DNA of 38,593 bases from Gammaproteobacteria bacterium CG11_big_fil_rev_8_21_14_0_20_46_22 (lineage in GTDB: Bacteria; Pseudomonadota; Gammaproteobacteria; UBA12402). Positions 23,427 to 32,878 of this stretch are shown here, in pieces. The notes beneath the pieces were generated by a model. The model had not been told where the DNA came from and did no database searches. It saw only the letters and a list, made by a program, of their open reading frames with translations. The translations under genes and the position numbers were made by a program. Where the stretch lies: the NCBI GenBank assembly GCA_002796245.1, contig PCWT01000048.1, positions 135,858 through 174,450 on the forward strand. Reading direction: 5' to 3'. The stretch's first letter is position 1. The number at the start of each line of letters is the position of its first letter.

Positions 23427-25493
23427 ATGCCAAGTCATAACGATAGAGCCCAGCTCACTGAGTTACCCGCTGACATTGTTCAACAGATTGCGCTGTTTCT
23501 AGATCCGAGTTCGATTTTTCAAATGACCTTGGTGAGCCACTCTTTATTGCACGTGCTTAGCGAGCCAGGATTTCTCGTTGCTTTAATTAAAAATCACTCG
23601 GGTTTTGTAGAAGAAAGACCCGGCGAGCCTCTAAAGTTTTCTGATTATAGCCATCGCGTGCTTTATGATGATTGCGGTAGCGACCGCATGGCTAACTTAT
23701 TTTTTGCAGTTCGTTACCTAACACTTAAAGAAATCGAAGCTTTAGATGTTAGCCAGCAAGAGTTGTGGAGCGTTGATCACAAAGGTGAATCTTTATTAAG
23801 TGTCGCTAGAGCTCGAAATGATCAAACAATCGTTGAGTACTTATGGCAGTGTTATAAGGCCCCAAAAGCCGTGTCAAACAAGGTTAAACAAGTTGCACTG
23901 CATCAAACTCTTGACCCAAAGCTCTTCCCAAACACAATCGATAATACAAGCGATCATTTTTTTCGTGCTGCGGTTTATGAGCGTAATGTTGCGGCTATTT
24001 TACAGTGGTTTGTTTTGGAAAAAGCACACCCCCATACGTCTGGTGCTTTTTACGACAAATTATTTGCGGCTTTTCCTGGCTTTCTAAATCGGACGGCTTC
24101 TCATTTGTTGAGTGTTAATCCTTTGTTGTACTTGTTTAAAGATCAAAAGTGGTGTGGTAAAGCGGTTGAGCATGAGCTTGCATTGTGTGTGTTGCTGCGA
24201 AAGCAGCCTGAGCTTTCTCGGCTCAGATTGGGCACCAGCGACTTGATGGCGTGTGCGCACCTTGCAGCCTGGTGTGGTAATGAGCTTGCTTTGGGTTGGT
24301 TCCTAGATAACATGCAGGCTGGAACGATAAGAAAAATCGTTGCGAGCGAGCTTATTTGTGCGCAGCCCACCAGTCGTGAGTGTGCCGTTGTCTTGCTTCG
24401 CCAGGGTGCCGATATAAACGCTCAAAATGCAGAGTCTGAAACGGCATTACTTCACGCGATCAAAACCAACCAAGCTGCCCTTGTGCGCTACTTACTGGAA
24501 CAAGGCGCCTGCGCTAGTAAGCCTTTGGGGAATCCTGCTAAGTTACCACTGCACTGGGCGATTGATGAGCTTCAATGTGATGCTTTACGGGCTTTGCTCG
24601 ATACGGGCGTTACAGTGAGCGACGCTGATGCAGTGCGCTTTATTCAACGACTAACACGGTGCGAAAGCGAAGAAAAAAGTCGCGTTCGCTATGTGGTCCC
24701 CATTTTGATACATCTTCTTGGTTTGAGCAGTCGAAGGGATCTTTCTCAAGAAGCATTGTATTCACGTTTGCGAGAAACCCTGAAAACTCATTGGCCTGAA
24801 AATGCGCACAGTGCTTGGAATCAAGTGAGCGTATTTAACTTTGCCGCTTCAACGAATGATGCTGGCCTGTTGCGCTTGGTTGTCACGCCAGGGTTGTCTA
24901 AAACACTAGAAAGCACTAACCCCACAGGTTTGTGCCATGCGGCTGAGTGCGGTTCGACAGAGGCGATTAAGTTGCTACACGAATTAGGTCATGATGTGAA
25001 TGCGGTTAGTCCAGCAGATAAGCGGCAGCGCAGCCCCATCGTCTTCGCGATTAATGGCGGCACTGCGCGAACATGGAGCCCTGATCGCTATGCGCCCGTA
25101 ATTAAATTGCTCGCTAGCTTGGGCGGCGATCCTTATCAACGAAATAGCCGAGGCGAAACACCACTGAGTCTTGCGTATAAAACCAGTCCGGTCGGTTTAG
25201 TTCAGGCGCTGCTTGAAGCTTTGCAGAAATGTGAGCCAAGCCCTGGTGATGCGCTGGCTGAAATTGAACGTGTGTATCGAGAGTACACAACAACACGAGT
25301 GGGTAACCAACGGGCTTTGCAAGCGGTGATATCAGCCTTAACACCGCCTGAGGCGGGTGCTGGGGCGAAGCGTAGCGGCAGTGCGGCAGGTCTTGCTAGT
25401 CCTGCGCCGACGAGGGTGGCCTCCTCACTCTTTCATCATTCGCAAGCTTCAGCAAGTTCGAGCCAGAGCTTGCCTAGCACGCTAAGGCAGTAG
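23427..25493 (+). CDS. F-box and ankyrin-repeat protein, probable host-directed effector
   Basis: This 688-aa protein starts with an F-box (residues 12-48: ELPADIVQQIALFLDPSSI, then TLVSHSLLHVL), the eukaryotic motif that binds Skp1 in SCF ubiquitin ligases. Degenerate ankyrin repeats follow at about 270-400 (VLLRQGADINAQNAESETAL, LVRYLLEQGACASK, LPLHWAIDELQ) and 498-600 (GLCHAAECGSTEAIKLLHEL, RGETPLSLAYKT). The end (645-688) is a disordered Ser/Ala-rich tail. There is no signal peptide or membrane segment. This architecture is known from Legionella AnkB and similar effectors; it suggests recruitment of host proteins to ubiquitination, but that role is inferred. There is no prenylation CaaX motif, unlike AnkB. 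It sits between yhbY and ftsH, in a housekeeping block. Confidence 0.85.
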   Translation: MPSHNDRAQLTELPADIVQQIALFLDPSSIFQMTLVSHSLLHVLSEPGFLVALIKNHSGFVEERPGEPLKFSDYSHRVLYDDCGSDRMANLFFAVRYLTLKEIEALDVSQQELWSVDHKGESLLSVARARNDQTIVEYLWQCYKAPKAVSNKVKQVALHQTLDPKLFPNTIDNTSDHFFRAAVYERNVAAILQWFVLEKAHPHTSGAFYDKLFAAFPGFLNRTASHLLSVNPLLYLFKDQKWCGKAVEHELALCVLLRKQPELSRLRLGTSDLMACAHLAAWCGNELALGWFLDNMQAGTIRKIVASELICAQPTSRECAVVLLRQGADINAQNAESETALLHAIKTNQAALVRYLLEQGACASKPLGNPAKLPLHWAIDELQCDALRALLDTGVTVSDADAVRFIQRLTRCESEEKSRVRYVVPILIHLLGLSSRRDLSQEALYSRLRETLKTHWPENAHSAWNQVSVFNFAASTNDAGLLRLVVTPGLSKTLESTNPTGLCHAAECGSTEAIKLLHELGHDVNAVSPADKRQRSPIVFAINGGTARTWSPDRYAPVIKLLASLGGDPYQRNSRGETPLSLAYKTSPVGLVQALLEALQKCEPSPGDALAEIERVYREYTTTRVGNQRALQAVISALTPPEAGAGAKRSGSAAGLASPAPTRVASSLFHHSQASASSSQSLPSTLRQ

Positions 25494-25603
25494 GTTTTGC
25501 CTAAAAAAAGCGCAGATTAAAGCATTGGGAAACACTGTTAATTCACCCCTATGTTGGTATGATAGGAGGCTAATTTTTTTGTCCGATGTAAGAGGAGCCG
25601 GCT

Positions 25604-27538
25604 TTGAATAAGGATCTAATAAAAAATATCGTATTGTGGTTGATTTTGGTGCTCGCTGCGATTGCTATATTTAATACTTTTGGGCCGAAGAAAAAACCGG
25701 GCGATGAATACAGCTATACGCAATTCTTGTCACAAGTGCACGCCGGTGAAGTCAAAACCGCGGTAGTCGACGATGATAAAATCAATGGTGTGACCAAAGA
25801 CGGCAAAGAGTATGTGACGTATATCCCAATGAAAGATCCTTCGCTTCTGAAAGAAATGGTCGGCGAAAAAGTCCAAGTCAGCGGCAAGCCACCAGAAGAG
25901 CGCGGTTTCTTGTCGCAGTTTTTCTTCTCTTGGGGTCCTGTGATTCTTATCATCGTGTTTTGGTTGTACATCATGCGCCAGCAGATGGGTGGCGGCAAAG
26001 GTGGCGCGTTCTCATTCGGCCGTAGCCGCGCGCGCTTGTTGGGTGACGATCAAGTCAAGATCACGTTTAAAGATGTGGCCGGTTGCGATGAGGCCAAAGA
26101 AGAAGTCAGCGAAGTGGTCGACTTCTTGAGAGAGCCCGGCAAGTTTCAACAACTCGGCGGTCGTATTCCGCGTGGTCTATTATTGGTAGGCCCTCCCGGT
26201 ACCGGTAAAACCTTGTTGGCCAAGGCGGTGGCCGGCGAAGCCAAAGTGCCCTTCTTTTCGATTTCAGGCTCAGACTTTGTGGAAATGTTTGTGGGTGTGG
26301 GTGCATCACGTGTGCGTGATATGTTCGAGCAAGCGAAAAAACAAGCGCCTTGCATTATTTTTATCGATGAAATTGATGCTGTGGGTCGTCATCGAGGTGC
26401 CGGTATGGGCGGCGGACATGATGAGCGCGAGCAAACCTTGAACCAGCTTTTGGTTGAGATGGATGGTTTTTCGGGCTCTGAAGGTGTGATCGTGATGGCA
26501 GCGACCAACCGACCAGACGTGTTAGACCCTGCACTCTTGCGCCCCGGTCGTTTCGATCGGCAAGTCGTGGTGGCCTTGCCTGATGTGAGAGGCCGCGAAC
26601 AAATTTTAAAAGTTCACATGAAAAAGGTGAAAGTGGACAACGACATAAAACCAAAAGTCATTGCACGCGGCACGCCAGGTTTTTCGGGTGCTGATTTGGC
26701 AAACTTAATTAATGAAGCGGCTTTGTTCGCAGCGCGTTCGAATAAAAAAGCGGTCAGTATGGTTGAGCTTGAAAAGGCGAAAGATAAAATTCTCATGGGT
26801 TCTGAGCGCACATCGATGGTGATGAGCGAAGAAGAGAAAAACCTCACGGCGTATCATGAAGCGGGTCACGCGATTGTCGGATTGTCTGTGCCGGATCATG
26901 ATCCTGTGTACAAAGTCACCATCATTCCTCGCGGTCGTGCTTTGGGCGTGACTATGTTCTTACCCGAGCAAGATCGCTACAGTTATTCCTTGTCGCGTTT
27001 GAAGAGCTCCTTGTGTTCATTATACGGCGGCCGTGTTGCTGAAGAACTCATTTTTGGTAAAGACAAAGTGACAACAGGGGCGTCGAATGATCTTCAACGC
27101 GCCACGGAAATCGCACGCAATATGGTCACCAAATGGGGTCTGACGGACAAGCTGGGCCCGATGGTGTACGAAGAAGATGGGCAAGAGGTTTTCTTGGGCC
27201 ACTCAATGACACAAAAAACACGTCAAAACTCTGAGTTTATCGAAAAGCAAATCGATGAAGAGGTTCGCACCATCGTCGACGAGAATTACACTCGTGCAAC
27301 AAAAGTCCTTCAAGAGAAAGAAGATGTTTTGCATGCGATGGCTGAAGCGCTCATTAAATATGAAACGATCGGCGAAGTTCAACTTAAACAGCTGATGAAT
27401 CGCGAAACGGTGACACCACCTGATGGCTGGGAAGAGATCAGCAAAGAAGACGAAAAAACCGAAAAAGCGTTTGAACGTGCGACGGATATTCAAGAAGCTT
27501 CAGACGAAACGCCGGCTGGAAAAACCAAAGATCAATAA
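25604..27538 (+). CDS. ftsH: ATP-dependent zinc metalloprotease FtsH
   Basis: This 644-aa membrane protease degrades regulatory and misassembled proteins, including LpxC and sigma-32 in E. coli. It has two N-terminal membrane segments (about 8-25 and 108-124) around a periplasmic domain. The AAA+ domain carries Walker A GPPGTGKT (196-203), Walker [12 protein letters not shown] and the [23 protein letters not shown]. The zinc site is HEAGH (418-422). The start is TTG at 25604, supported by a GAGGAG site 7 nt upstream and by alignment of the N-terminus with E. coli FtsH. It is followed by glmM after 8 bp; the often intervening folP is missing. Confidence 0.98.
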   Translation: MNKDLIKNIVLWLILVLAAIAIFNTFGPKKKPGDEYSYTQFLSQVHAGEVKTAVVDDDKINGVTKDGKEYVTYIPMKDPSLLKEMVGEKVQVSGKPPEERGFLSQFFFSWGPVILIIVFWLYIMRQQMGGGKGGAFSFGRSRARLLGDDQVKITFKDVAGCDEAKEEVSEVVDFLREPGKFQQLGGRIPRGLLLVGPPGTGKTLLAKAVAGEAKVPFFSISGSDFVEMFVGVGASRVRDMFEQAKKQAPCIIFIDEIDAVGRHRGAGMGGGHDEREQTLNQLLVEMDGFSGSEGVIVMAATNRPDVLDPALLRPGRFDRQVVVALPDVRGREQILKVHMKKVKVDNDIKPKVIARGTPGFSGADLANLINEAALFAARSNKKAVSMVELEKAKDKILMGSERTSMVMSEEEKNLTAYHEAGHAIVGLSVPDHDPVYKVTIIPRGRALGVTMFLPEQDRYSYSLSRLKSSLCSLYGGRVAEELIFGKDKVTTGASNDLQRATEIARNMVTKWGLTDKLGPMVYEEDGQEVFLGHSMTQKTRQNSEFIEKQIDEEVRTIVDENYTRATKVLQEKEDVLHAMAEALIKYETIGEVQLKQLMNRETVTPPDGWEEISKEDEKTEKAFERATDIQEASDETPAGKTKDQ

Positions 27539-27546
27539 AGGACGAC

Positions 27547-28890
27547 ATGATGTCGGCACGGAAGTATTTTGGCACAGACGGTATTCGCGGTCGCTTTGGT
27601 GACGCAAAAGTTAGCCCGGAGTTCGCTTTAAGGCTGGGTTTTGCGGCGGGTCGCGTGTTTGCTAAACGAGCGCACAGCACGGTCGTTATTGGTAAGGATA
27701 CGCGTATTTCGGGTTATGTTTTTGAAGCCGCGTTAGAAGCTGGCTTTGCTTCTGCGGGTGTGAATGTTGAAATGTTAGGCCCCATGCCTACACCAGCGAT
27801 TGCCTATCTTACGCGCACGTTTCGCGCCAGTGCAGGTATTGTGATCAGTGCTTCGCACAATCCCTATTACGATAACGGCATTAAGTTTTTTGGCCCTAAC
27901 GGTAAAAAGATTTCCGATGAATTAGAGCTTGCGATTGAAGCCGAGCTTGATGAGCCAATGAGCGTGGTCGATTCAGATGCGCTAGGTAGAGTGCACCGTA
28001 TCAATGATGCTAAAGGGCGCTATATCGAATTTTGTAAAAGTACGGCGCCGTTTCAGCTTTCTTTAAAAGGTTTGAAAATTGTGGTGGATTGCGGCCATGG
28101 CGCAACGTATCACATCGCACCCGATGTATTCACAGAATTGGGCGCTAAAGTCATCGCTATGGGTGTGAAACCGAATGGTTTGAATATCAATCATGAATGC
28201 GGCGCAACACATTTGGATGCATTGCAAGCGGCTGTATTAGCTGAAAAAGCGGATTTGGGCATTGCTTTTGATGGCGATGGTGACCGCGTGATGATGGTCG
28301 ATCATACCGGTGAAATCGTTGATGGCGATGAGCTCTTATATATTATCGTTTCGCACGAAAGAGCCATGGGCCGTTTGAGCGGCGGTGTGGTCGGCACCTT
28401 GATGACAAATTTAGCCGTTGAGCAAGCGTTCCAAAAAGACGGTATCGAGTTTGTTCGCGCGAAAGTCGGTGATCGTTATGTATTGGCTGAGCTTGAACAA
28501 CGCGGGTGGTTATTTGGTGGCGAAGGTTCGGGCCATATTGTGTGTTTAAATAAAACCACCACAGGCGACGGCATTGTTTCTGCGCTTCAAGTGTTGGCTG
28601 CGATGAAAGAGCAAGCGCAGCCTTTATATGATTTGCGAAAAAAAATCGATAAATGCCCGATGCGTATGATCAATGTGCGTGTTGCGAAGCTTAGCGATCC
28701 GCTGGCTGTGCCAGCCGTGCAAATTGCACTGGCGTCAGCCGAAGAGCGTTTGGGCGAACAAGGTCGCGTGTTATTGCGCGCCTCAGGCACGGAACCTGTG
28801 ATTCGTGTGATGGTTGAGGCCAATACACAAGCGATGGTCGATAAAGAAGTTGAAGCCTTGGCCGCTGTGGTCAAAGAAGCGATGAGTTAA
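27547..28890 (+). CDS. glmM: Phosphoglucosamine mutase GlmM
   Basis: This 447-aa enzyme converts glucosamine-6-phosphate to glucosamine-1-phosphate for peptidoglycan and LPS precursor synthesis. The N-terminus is [13 protein letters not shown]. The phosphorylated Ser103 is in [18 protein letters not shown]. The metal-binding loop is [12 protein letters not shown]. The sugar-binding GGEGSGHI and the C-terminal phosphate-binding [14 protein letters not shown] motif are present. The start is ATG 27547 or the adjacent ATG 27550, after AAAGGA. It is probably co-transcribed with ftsH and with the xseB-ispA pair that follows 10 bp later. Confidence 0.98.
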   Translation: MMSARKYFGTDGIRGRFGDAKVSPEFALRLGFAAGRVFAKRAHSTVVIGKDTRISGYVFEAALEAGFASAGVNVEMLGPMPTPAIAYLTRTFRASAGIVISASHNPYYDNGIKFFGPNGKKISDELELAIEAELDEPMSVVDSDALGRVHRINDAKGRYIEFCKSTAPFQLSLKGLKIVVDCGHGATYHIAPDVFTELGAKVIAMGVKPNGLNINHECGATHLDALQAAVLAEKADLGIAFDGDGDRVMMVDHTGEIVDGDELLYIIVSHERAMGRLSGGVVGTLMTNLAVEQAFQKDGIEFVRAKVGDRYVLAELEQRGWLFGGEGSGHIVCLNKTTTGDGIVSALQVLAAMKEQAQPLYDLRKKIDKCPMRMINVRVAKLSDPLAVPAVQIALASAEERLGEQGRVLLRASGTEPVIRVMVEANTQAMVDKEVEALAAVVKEAMS

Positions 28891-28900
28891 GAGGTGTTGT

Positions 28901-29128
28901 ATGCCAGCGGCTAAAAAAACCGACACATTGGAAGCTTCCTTAAAAAAGCTTGAGAGTATTGTCGATAAGCTTGAAGGCGGTCAGCTGGATCTTGAAGCCT
29001 CGTTGGCTTTGTTTGAAGAAGGTGTGAGCTTGACAAAAACCTGCCAGAAAAAACTCGGTGATGCTGAGAAAAAAATTAAAATCTTGACCGACAAGCATGG
29101 TTTGGTCGATTTCGATGAGGATGAGTGA
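28901..29128 (+). CDS. xseB: Exodeoxyribonuclease VII small subunit
   Basis: This 75-aa acidic helical protein matches XseB in length and motifs: LEASLKKLESIVDKLEGGQLDLEAS, split as the typical helix pair, then LALFEEGVSLTKTCQKKL. It is the small, multi-copy subunit of exonuclease VII, which degrades single-stranded DNA with XseA; xseA is not in the window. GAGGTG precedes the ATG. Its TGA overlaps the ispA ATG by one base (TGATG), the usual xseB-ispA coupling. Confidence 0.95.
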   Translation: MPAAKKTDTLEASLKKLESIVDKLEGGQLDLEASLALFEEGVSLTKTCQKKLGDAEKKIKILTDKHGLVDFDEDE

Positions 29129-30000
29129 TGGCCAAGATCAGCGCCTTTCTTTCAGCGTCTCAAATTCGCGTTAATGCCTTCCTAAAAACCGTTTTACCTC
29201 GGGGTGATAACCAACTTCACCAAGCCATGCGTTATGCCATCGGCAATGGGGGGAAGCGTATTCGGCCCGTGTTGATTTATGCGGCGGCAGACACGTTTGG
29301 TCAGCTAGCGCACCCCGGTTTGGATTATTTAGCTGCGGCCATTGAGTGTATGCACAGCTATTCTTTGGTGCACGACGATTTACCCGCGATGGATGACGAT
29401 GAGCTTCGCCGCGGCATGCCCAGTTGTCATATTGAGTTTGATGAAGCCACCGCAATCTTGTGCGGTGATGCGCTACAGTGCTTTTCTTTTGAGTTATTGT
29501 CTAATTCGGAAATTCCCAGCGATCGCGTTGCCGACCTGGTTCGCTGCTTTGCGAGAAAATCCGGGTTTAATGGGATGGCGCTAGGCCAACATTATGATTT
29601 GGTGGGGCGCGCGAATACCGAGCGTGAGCTATTGGAAATGCACACCTTGAAAACGGGCCGCTTGATTGAAGCAGCCATTGAAATGCCTGCTATTCTACTC
29701 GATCAAATCAGTACTCATGATCATGCGGTCTTAAACCGATATGCGAAGCATTTGGGTTTGGCTTTTCAAATTTGCGACGATATTTTAGATTGCACGCAAA
29801 GCACAGAAACGTTGGGTAAGCCAGCGCAGTCAGATATGAGAAATGAAAAGCATACCTATGTGAGCTTTTACGGCTTAGACGAAGCGACCCGCATGCTCAA
29901 CCACGAGGTGGGCCAGGCGAAAGAAGCAATCGCTTCGCTCTCTTCTGGTCCGGGTATGCTCAATGCCATCGCGGACTACTTCCTGCTGCGCACCGTTTAG
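29128..30000 (+). CDS. ispA: Farnesyl diphosphate synthase (polyprenyl synthetase family)
   Basis: The product is 290 aa from ATG 29128, overlapping the xseB stop; a GTG one codon earlier is also possible. It condenses isopentenyl and dimethylallyl diphosphates to farnesyl diphosphate. The first Asp-rich motif is DDLPAMD at 83-89 (the bacterial DDx4D form). The second is ICDDILD. The upstream GNGGKRIRPVLIYAAA and the MHTLKTGRLIEAA motifs are also conserved. In many gammaproteobacteria dxs follows; here a repeat and an unrelated membrane-protein gene follow instead. Confidence 0.95.
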   Translation: MAKISAFLSASQIRVNAFLKTVLPRGDNQLHQAMRYAIGNGGKRIRPVLIYAAADTFGQLAHPGLDYLAAAIECMHSYSLVHDDLPAMDDDELRRGMPSCHIEFDEATAILCGDALQCFSFELLSNSEIPSDRVADLVRCFARKSGFNGMALGQHYDLVGRANTERELLEMHTLKTGRLIEAAIEMPAILLDQISTHDHAVLNRYAKHLGLAFQICDDILDCTQSTETLGKPAQSDMRNEKHTYVSFYGLDEATRMLNHEVGQAKEAIASLSSGPGMLNAIADYFLLRTV

Positions 30001-30041
30001 GTGTTGTGTATTTTATCGCTGCTTTGTATTGTTTCGCGCGG

Positions 30042-30085
30042 GTAGTCTTGGCTGAGCGAAGCGATAACCCGGGTTGAAATCAACC
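30042..30085. repeat. Intergenic repeat B, copy 5, with a short terminal hairpin
   Basis: GTAGTCTTGGCTGAGCGAAG...GATAACCCGGGTTG resembles copies 1 and 4. It ends in a hairpin GGTTG (30072-30076), AAAT, CAACC (30081-30085). Flanking TTTGTATTG and CAATACAAA sequences are also complementary. It lies downstream of ispA and could terminate or protect that transcript. Confidence 0.65.
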
Positions 30086-30229
30086 TCAGATACACAAAGC
30101 AATACAAAAAAAGGTAATAACCGTCTTTGCGGTCCATAATATTTTGGTTTATGATGAGCCCTTTAAAACGCTTGGCCTGCGTGCATGGAATGCCTTTTTT
30201 AGCCAGCACGATTGATGTAAAAGGAAGTC

Positions 30230-31618
30230 ATGAATACTCTCAGGCAGTGGATCAAAGTATTTTTTACCCACCCAATGATCCTGTATTTTTTTATCTTACC
30301 GGTGTACTTGCCGATCCGCATGCTCAGCGAGGACGTTTCGCGTTATCATCACATTATGCCTTCGGCTTTTATGCGCGTGGATTATTTTATCTACGTGTTT
30401 GCTCAGGTCGCGATATCAGGTTTGTTATTGGCACTCGGGTCACGCTGGGTTAATCGGATCGTATCTAAATCCGATGTCACATTTATTTCTGTTCAGCGCT
30501 CTGTGGCGATGCTTGTTTCTGTAGCGTTTATTTTTTCAACGTATTGCTTGTTGTCGCCTGTAAGCTATAACGAAATGTTTTTCGCCTCTGGACTGCATTA
30601 TTTCTGTATTGCATTTTTTGCCAATCTCGTGATCTTGGAGACCAAGCACTACGTACTACCTGTGCGTTCAGAAAATTTAGCAAGGCTTATCAACAATACT
30701 GTATTTGGAATCAACTTAAACTTGCTCGGCATGGTTTCATTTATCATTATGAATGCATTTATGATCTTCGCGAGTATTCCTGTGTATGCGCATTTTTGTG
30801 TTTTATTAGAATGCGCTTTTTTTGCTTATTTGCTTTTGATCCGCCGCTACGGATTCTACCTTTTAAACTTGCTTCGTTCGCATAAGGCTATATTTTTTCG
30901 AAGTTTAGCCGGCTATGGTCTCATGTTATTGTTGGGTGTGTTGCTGTCATTTATAGCCTCGCTGAGTGTGTTTGTTATCTGTGTGTTTATTCCATTTATC
31001 TTGGGTTTTGCTTACTATCTCTTTAAGCATTTTGAGCGATCAAACATACAAGCTATTTTTACCGGAAACGTTGCCTATGGTGTTTTAGTCGTTTCGATTA
31101 GCACACCGATCATTATGTTACTGTTTGATAAAAGTGCTGCCTATACACAGCTATACTCACGTCTATCCACCTTCGAGCCTATGATCAGTGGTTTATTTGT
31201 CGTACTCATTCTTTGCTTGATTTTAAAAGGCATGATCACCAGTGAAACACGATCAACCTATCACTGTTTGTATCGTGGTGCGAGTATCGTCGTATTGTTG
31301 CCAATCATGGCTTGGTTGTTATTGCATCACGCCTCATGGCTTTGGATGTTGTGTTTATTTTTGGTGTACTCGAGTACAGAATCTTTCACGCAATACGGTG
31401 TACGAGAGATTATTTTAAAATCGAATACGGACTTTGAGGCGACCTTGCTGAACTACTACGCAAGAATGATTTGGCAAGGTTTTGTGCCTGCGGTTTATAT
31501 TTTGGTTTTGGCTATTTTAAGCCGACTGTTTAGCTTGGGCGATGCCTTGTTTTTTGCTTTGAGCATAATGGCTATTTTTTCATTAGGCCTGACGTTTGTG
31601 GCGCGCCGGTTTTGGTAG
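30230..31618 (+). CDS. Polytopic inner-membrane protein, flippase-like, family uncertain
   Basis: This 462-aa protein has roughly 12-14 hydrophobic segments spread over its whole length, with short loops. The ribosome site AAGGAAG precedes the ATG. The general pattern (paired hydrophobic helices, a basic loop LLIRRYGFYLLNLLRSH, an N-terminal TLRQWIKVFFTHPMI that resembles the first helix of MATE/polysaccharide flippases) suggests a MOP-superfamily-like transporter. No diagnostic motif lets me assign a family. It is convergent with the lipase gene (9 bp between stops) and has no obvious operon partner. Confidence 0.6.
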   Translation: MNTLRQWIKVFFTHPMILYFFILPVYLPIRMLSEDVSRYHHIMPSAFMRVDYFIYVFAQVAISGLLLALGSRWVNRIVSKSDVTFISVQRSVAMLVSVAFIFSTYCLLSPVSYNEMFFASGLHYFCIAFFANLVILETKHYVLPVRSENLARLINNTVFGINLNLLGMVSFIIMNAFMIFASIPVYAHFCVLLECAFFAYLLLIRRYGFYLLNLLRSHKAIFFRSLAGYGLMLLLGVLLSFIASLSVFVICVFIPFILGFAYYLFKHFERSNIQAIFTGNVAYGVLVVSISTPIIMLLFDKSAAYTQLYSRLSTFEPMISGLFVVLILCLILKGMITSETRSTYHCLYRGASIVVLLPIMAWLLLHHASWLWMLCLFLVYSSTESFTQYGVREIILKSNTDFEATLLNYYARMIWQGFVPAVYILVLAILSRLFSLGDALFFALSIMAIFSLGLTFVARRFW

Positions 31619-31627
31619 CGTTATCGG

Positions 31628-32293
31628 CTAAACTAATAGACTGGCCACTTTTGGGTTATGCCCAAGCGCACCCAGAATCGTTGCCATGCGGTGTTCTTCA
31701 TAGAGGCACAGTGGCAGATTAACGCCACAGGTCGCAAGATCGCTTGGGATGACAAGGTTAATGATCTTACCTATTTGATGATAGAAATGAGAAACAAAAT
31801 CCATCGCAGCGTTAATATTTACGATGGGTATGGTATTGGGCACCGTTTTAACCAGTCGTTCGATGCCGGGCGCATTAAAGCCTACCGAGCTAAAGCCAGT
31901 TTCAGCCGTGATGAGTTTTGCAAACAGCCCACCTAACGAGTGGCCCGTTAAACAGAGCTGGTAGTTGAGTTCAGGCTTTTGGGCGAGTAAATGATAAAAT
32001 AACGTCTCTGCCCAGTAATACGCATCGGGTTTTTTATCCTCAAAGGCATATTGCGCATCGGCTTTGATCGGCCCATCGTCCATCGTCGTACCACGAAAAG
32101 CGAGAATATAACCATGGTGAACCTTCGAATAATACAAGCGCGCGAAAAAGCCAGGGGGGAATAAATGATGGTCGAGTTCGATGGGGGTGATGCCATAGGC
32201 GTGTAAGTTTTCACGTGATCTCATGGATTCGCTTTGGCTAAGGTAGACATCATTTGAAGCTAAGGCATATTCAAAAACACTAAACATCGACAT
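31628..32293 (-). CDS. Class 3 lipase-like alpha/beta hydrolase
   Basis: This 221-aa protein contains the lipase motif LTGHSLGGLFAKL with Ser119 as nucleophile. The oxyanion-region ILAFRGTTMDD is typical of class 3 lipases (fungal-lipase-like). Asp165 in NINAAMDFVSHF and His201 in YEEHRMATIL are the probable triad partners. There is no Sec signal peptide. Proteins of this type act on triacylglycerols or phospholipids; in intracellular bacteria some are delivered to host membranes. It starts 4 bp after the stop of the upstream secreted-protein gene, with the ribosome site GGAGATGA spanning that stop, so it is the last gene of a three-gene operon. Confidence 0.82.
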   Translation of the reverse strand: MSMFSVFEYALASNDVYLSQSESMRSRENLHAYGITPIELDHHLFPPGFFARLYYSKVHHGYILAFRGTTMDDGPIKADAQYAFEDKKPDAYYWAETLFYHLLAQKPELNYQLCLTGHSLGGLFAKLITAETGFSSVGFNAPGIERLVKTVPNTIPIVNINAAMDFVSHFYHQIGKIINLVIPSDLATCGVNLPLCLYEEHRMATILGALGHNPKVASLLV

Positions 32294-32297
32294 TGTT

Positions 32298-32861
32298 TCA
32301 TCTCCAAAATTTGCTGTTTAAAATAACGGATAAATACTTTCCGTTTCCACCTTCGATAAAAGGCGTGGGTTTTTTCATTGACCAGACTCTTTGGATGATG
32401 CTAATGGGTAGCGATTTTTTGTAGATTTTTGTTTTAAATCTATATACTAGACTTACTCCATTTGAGTTTTTGAAGGATGTGTCACAGGGTATTTTTATAT
32501 GAAAGCTATTCATTATCGGGTCACTTTCGAAAACATCGCCAGGGATATTGTAGCTTAATGATTTGCTTGGGCTGCTTGATTCTATACGAAGCTTAGCCCG
32601 GTTTGGGATACCAATAAAATAAGTGTTTAACATCTGAAAGCCCAAATAACACTGTGATGTTTCTGGATAAACTAGCTTAGATATGGAAAAAAGTTTATCG
32701 GGTAGTTTTTCGGTTACCGCATATTTTATTGCGTATTTTTTTGCAAGCGTTTGGTTGAATATAATGTAGAAGTCGGTTTTTCTGGGTGTAAGGTTGTTTC
32801 CGGCTTGTGCTATATTAAGAGTAATTGTGAGTATGAAAAAATAAATTAAAGCCTTGATCAC
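32298..32861 (-). CDS. Secreted protein of a tandem paralogue pair (copy 2)
   Basis: The preferred start is the GTG at 32861, with an AAAGGTGG ribosome site 5 nt upstream, giving 187 aa; the frame is open three codons further. The N-terminus (IKALIYFFILTITLNIAQAG) is a Sec signal peptide with cleavage expected after AQA. The mature protein is basic, with two conserved cysteines shared with its neighbour (QCYLGFQ and KIPCDTSF). Family unknown. It aligns along its length with the product of 32879-33439: DFYIIFNQTLAKKY, LPDKLF, ISIIQRVWS, GGNGKYLS. It should be periplasmic or exported, and it is coupled to the lipase gene downstream. Confidence 0.75.
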   Translation of the reverse strand: MIKALIYFFILTITLNIAQAGNNLTPRKTDFYIIFNQTLAKKYAIKYAVTEKLPDKLFSISKLVYPETSQCYLGFQMLNTYFIGIPNRAKLRIESSSPSKSLSYNIPGDVFESDPIMNSFHIKIPCDTSFKNSNGVSLVYRFKTKIYKKSLPISIIQRVWSMKKPTPFIEGGNGKYLSVILNSKFWR

Positions 32862-32878
32862 GGAAACCACCTTTCTAT

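Noticed and set aside
30127-30453. 108-codon frame overlapping the start of the membrane-protein gene
   Set aside because: Most of it runs out of frame through the well-supported polytopic protein, whose start has a good ribosome site.
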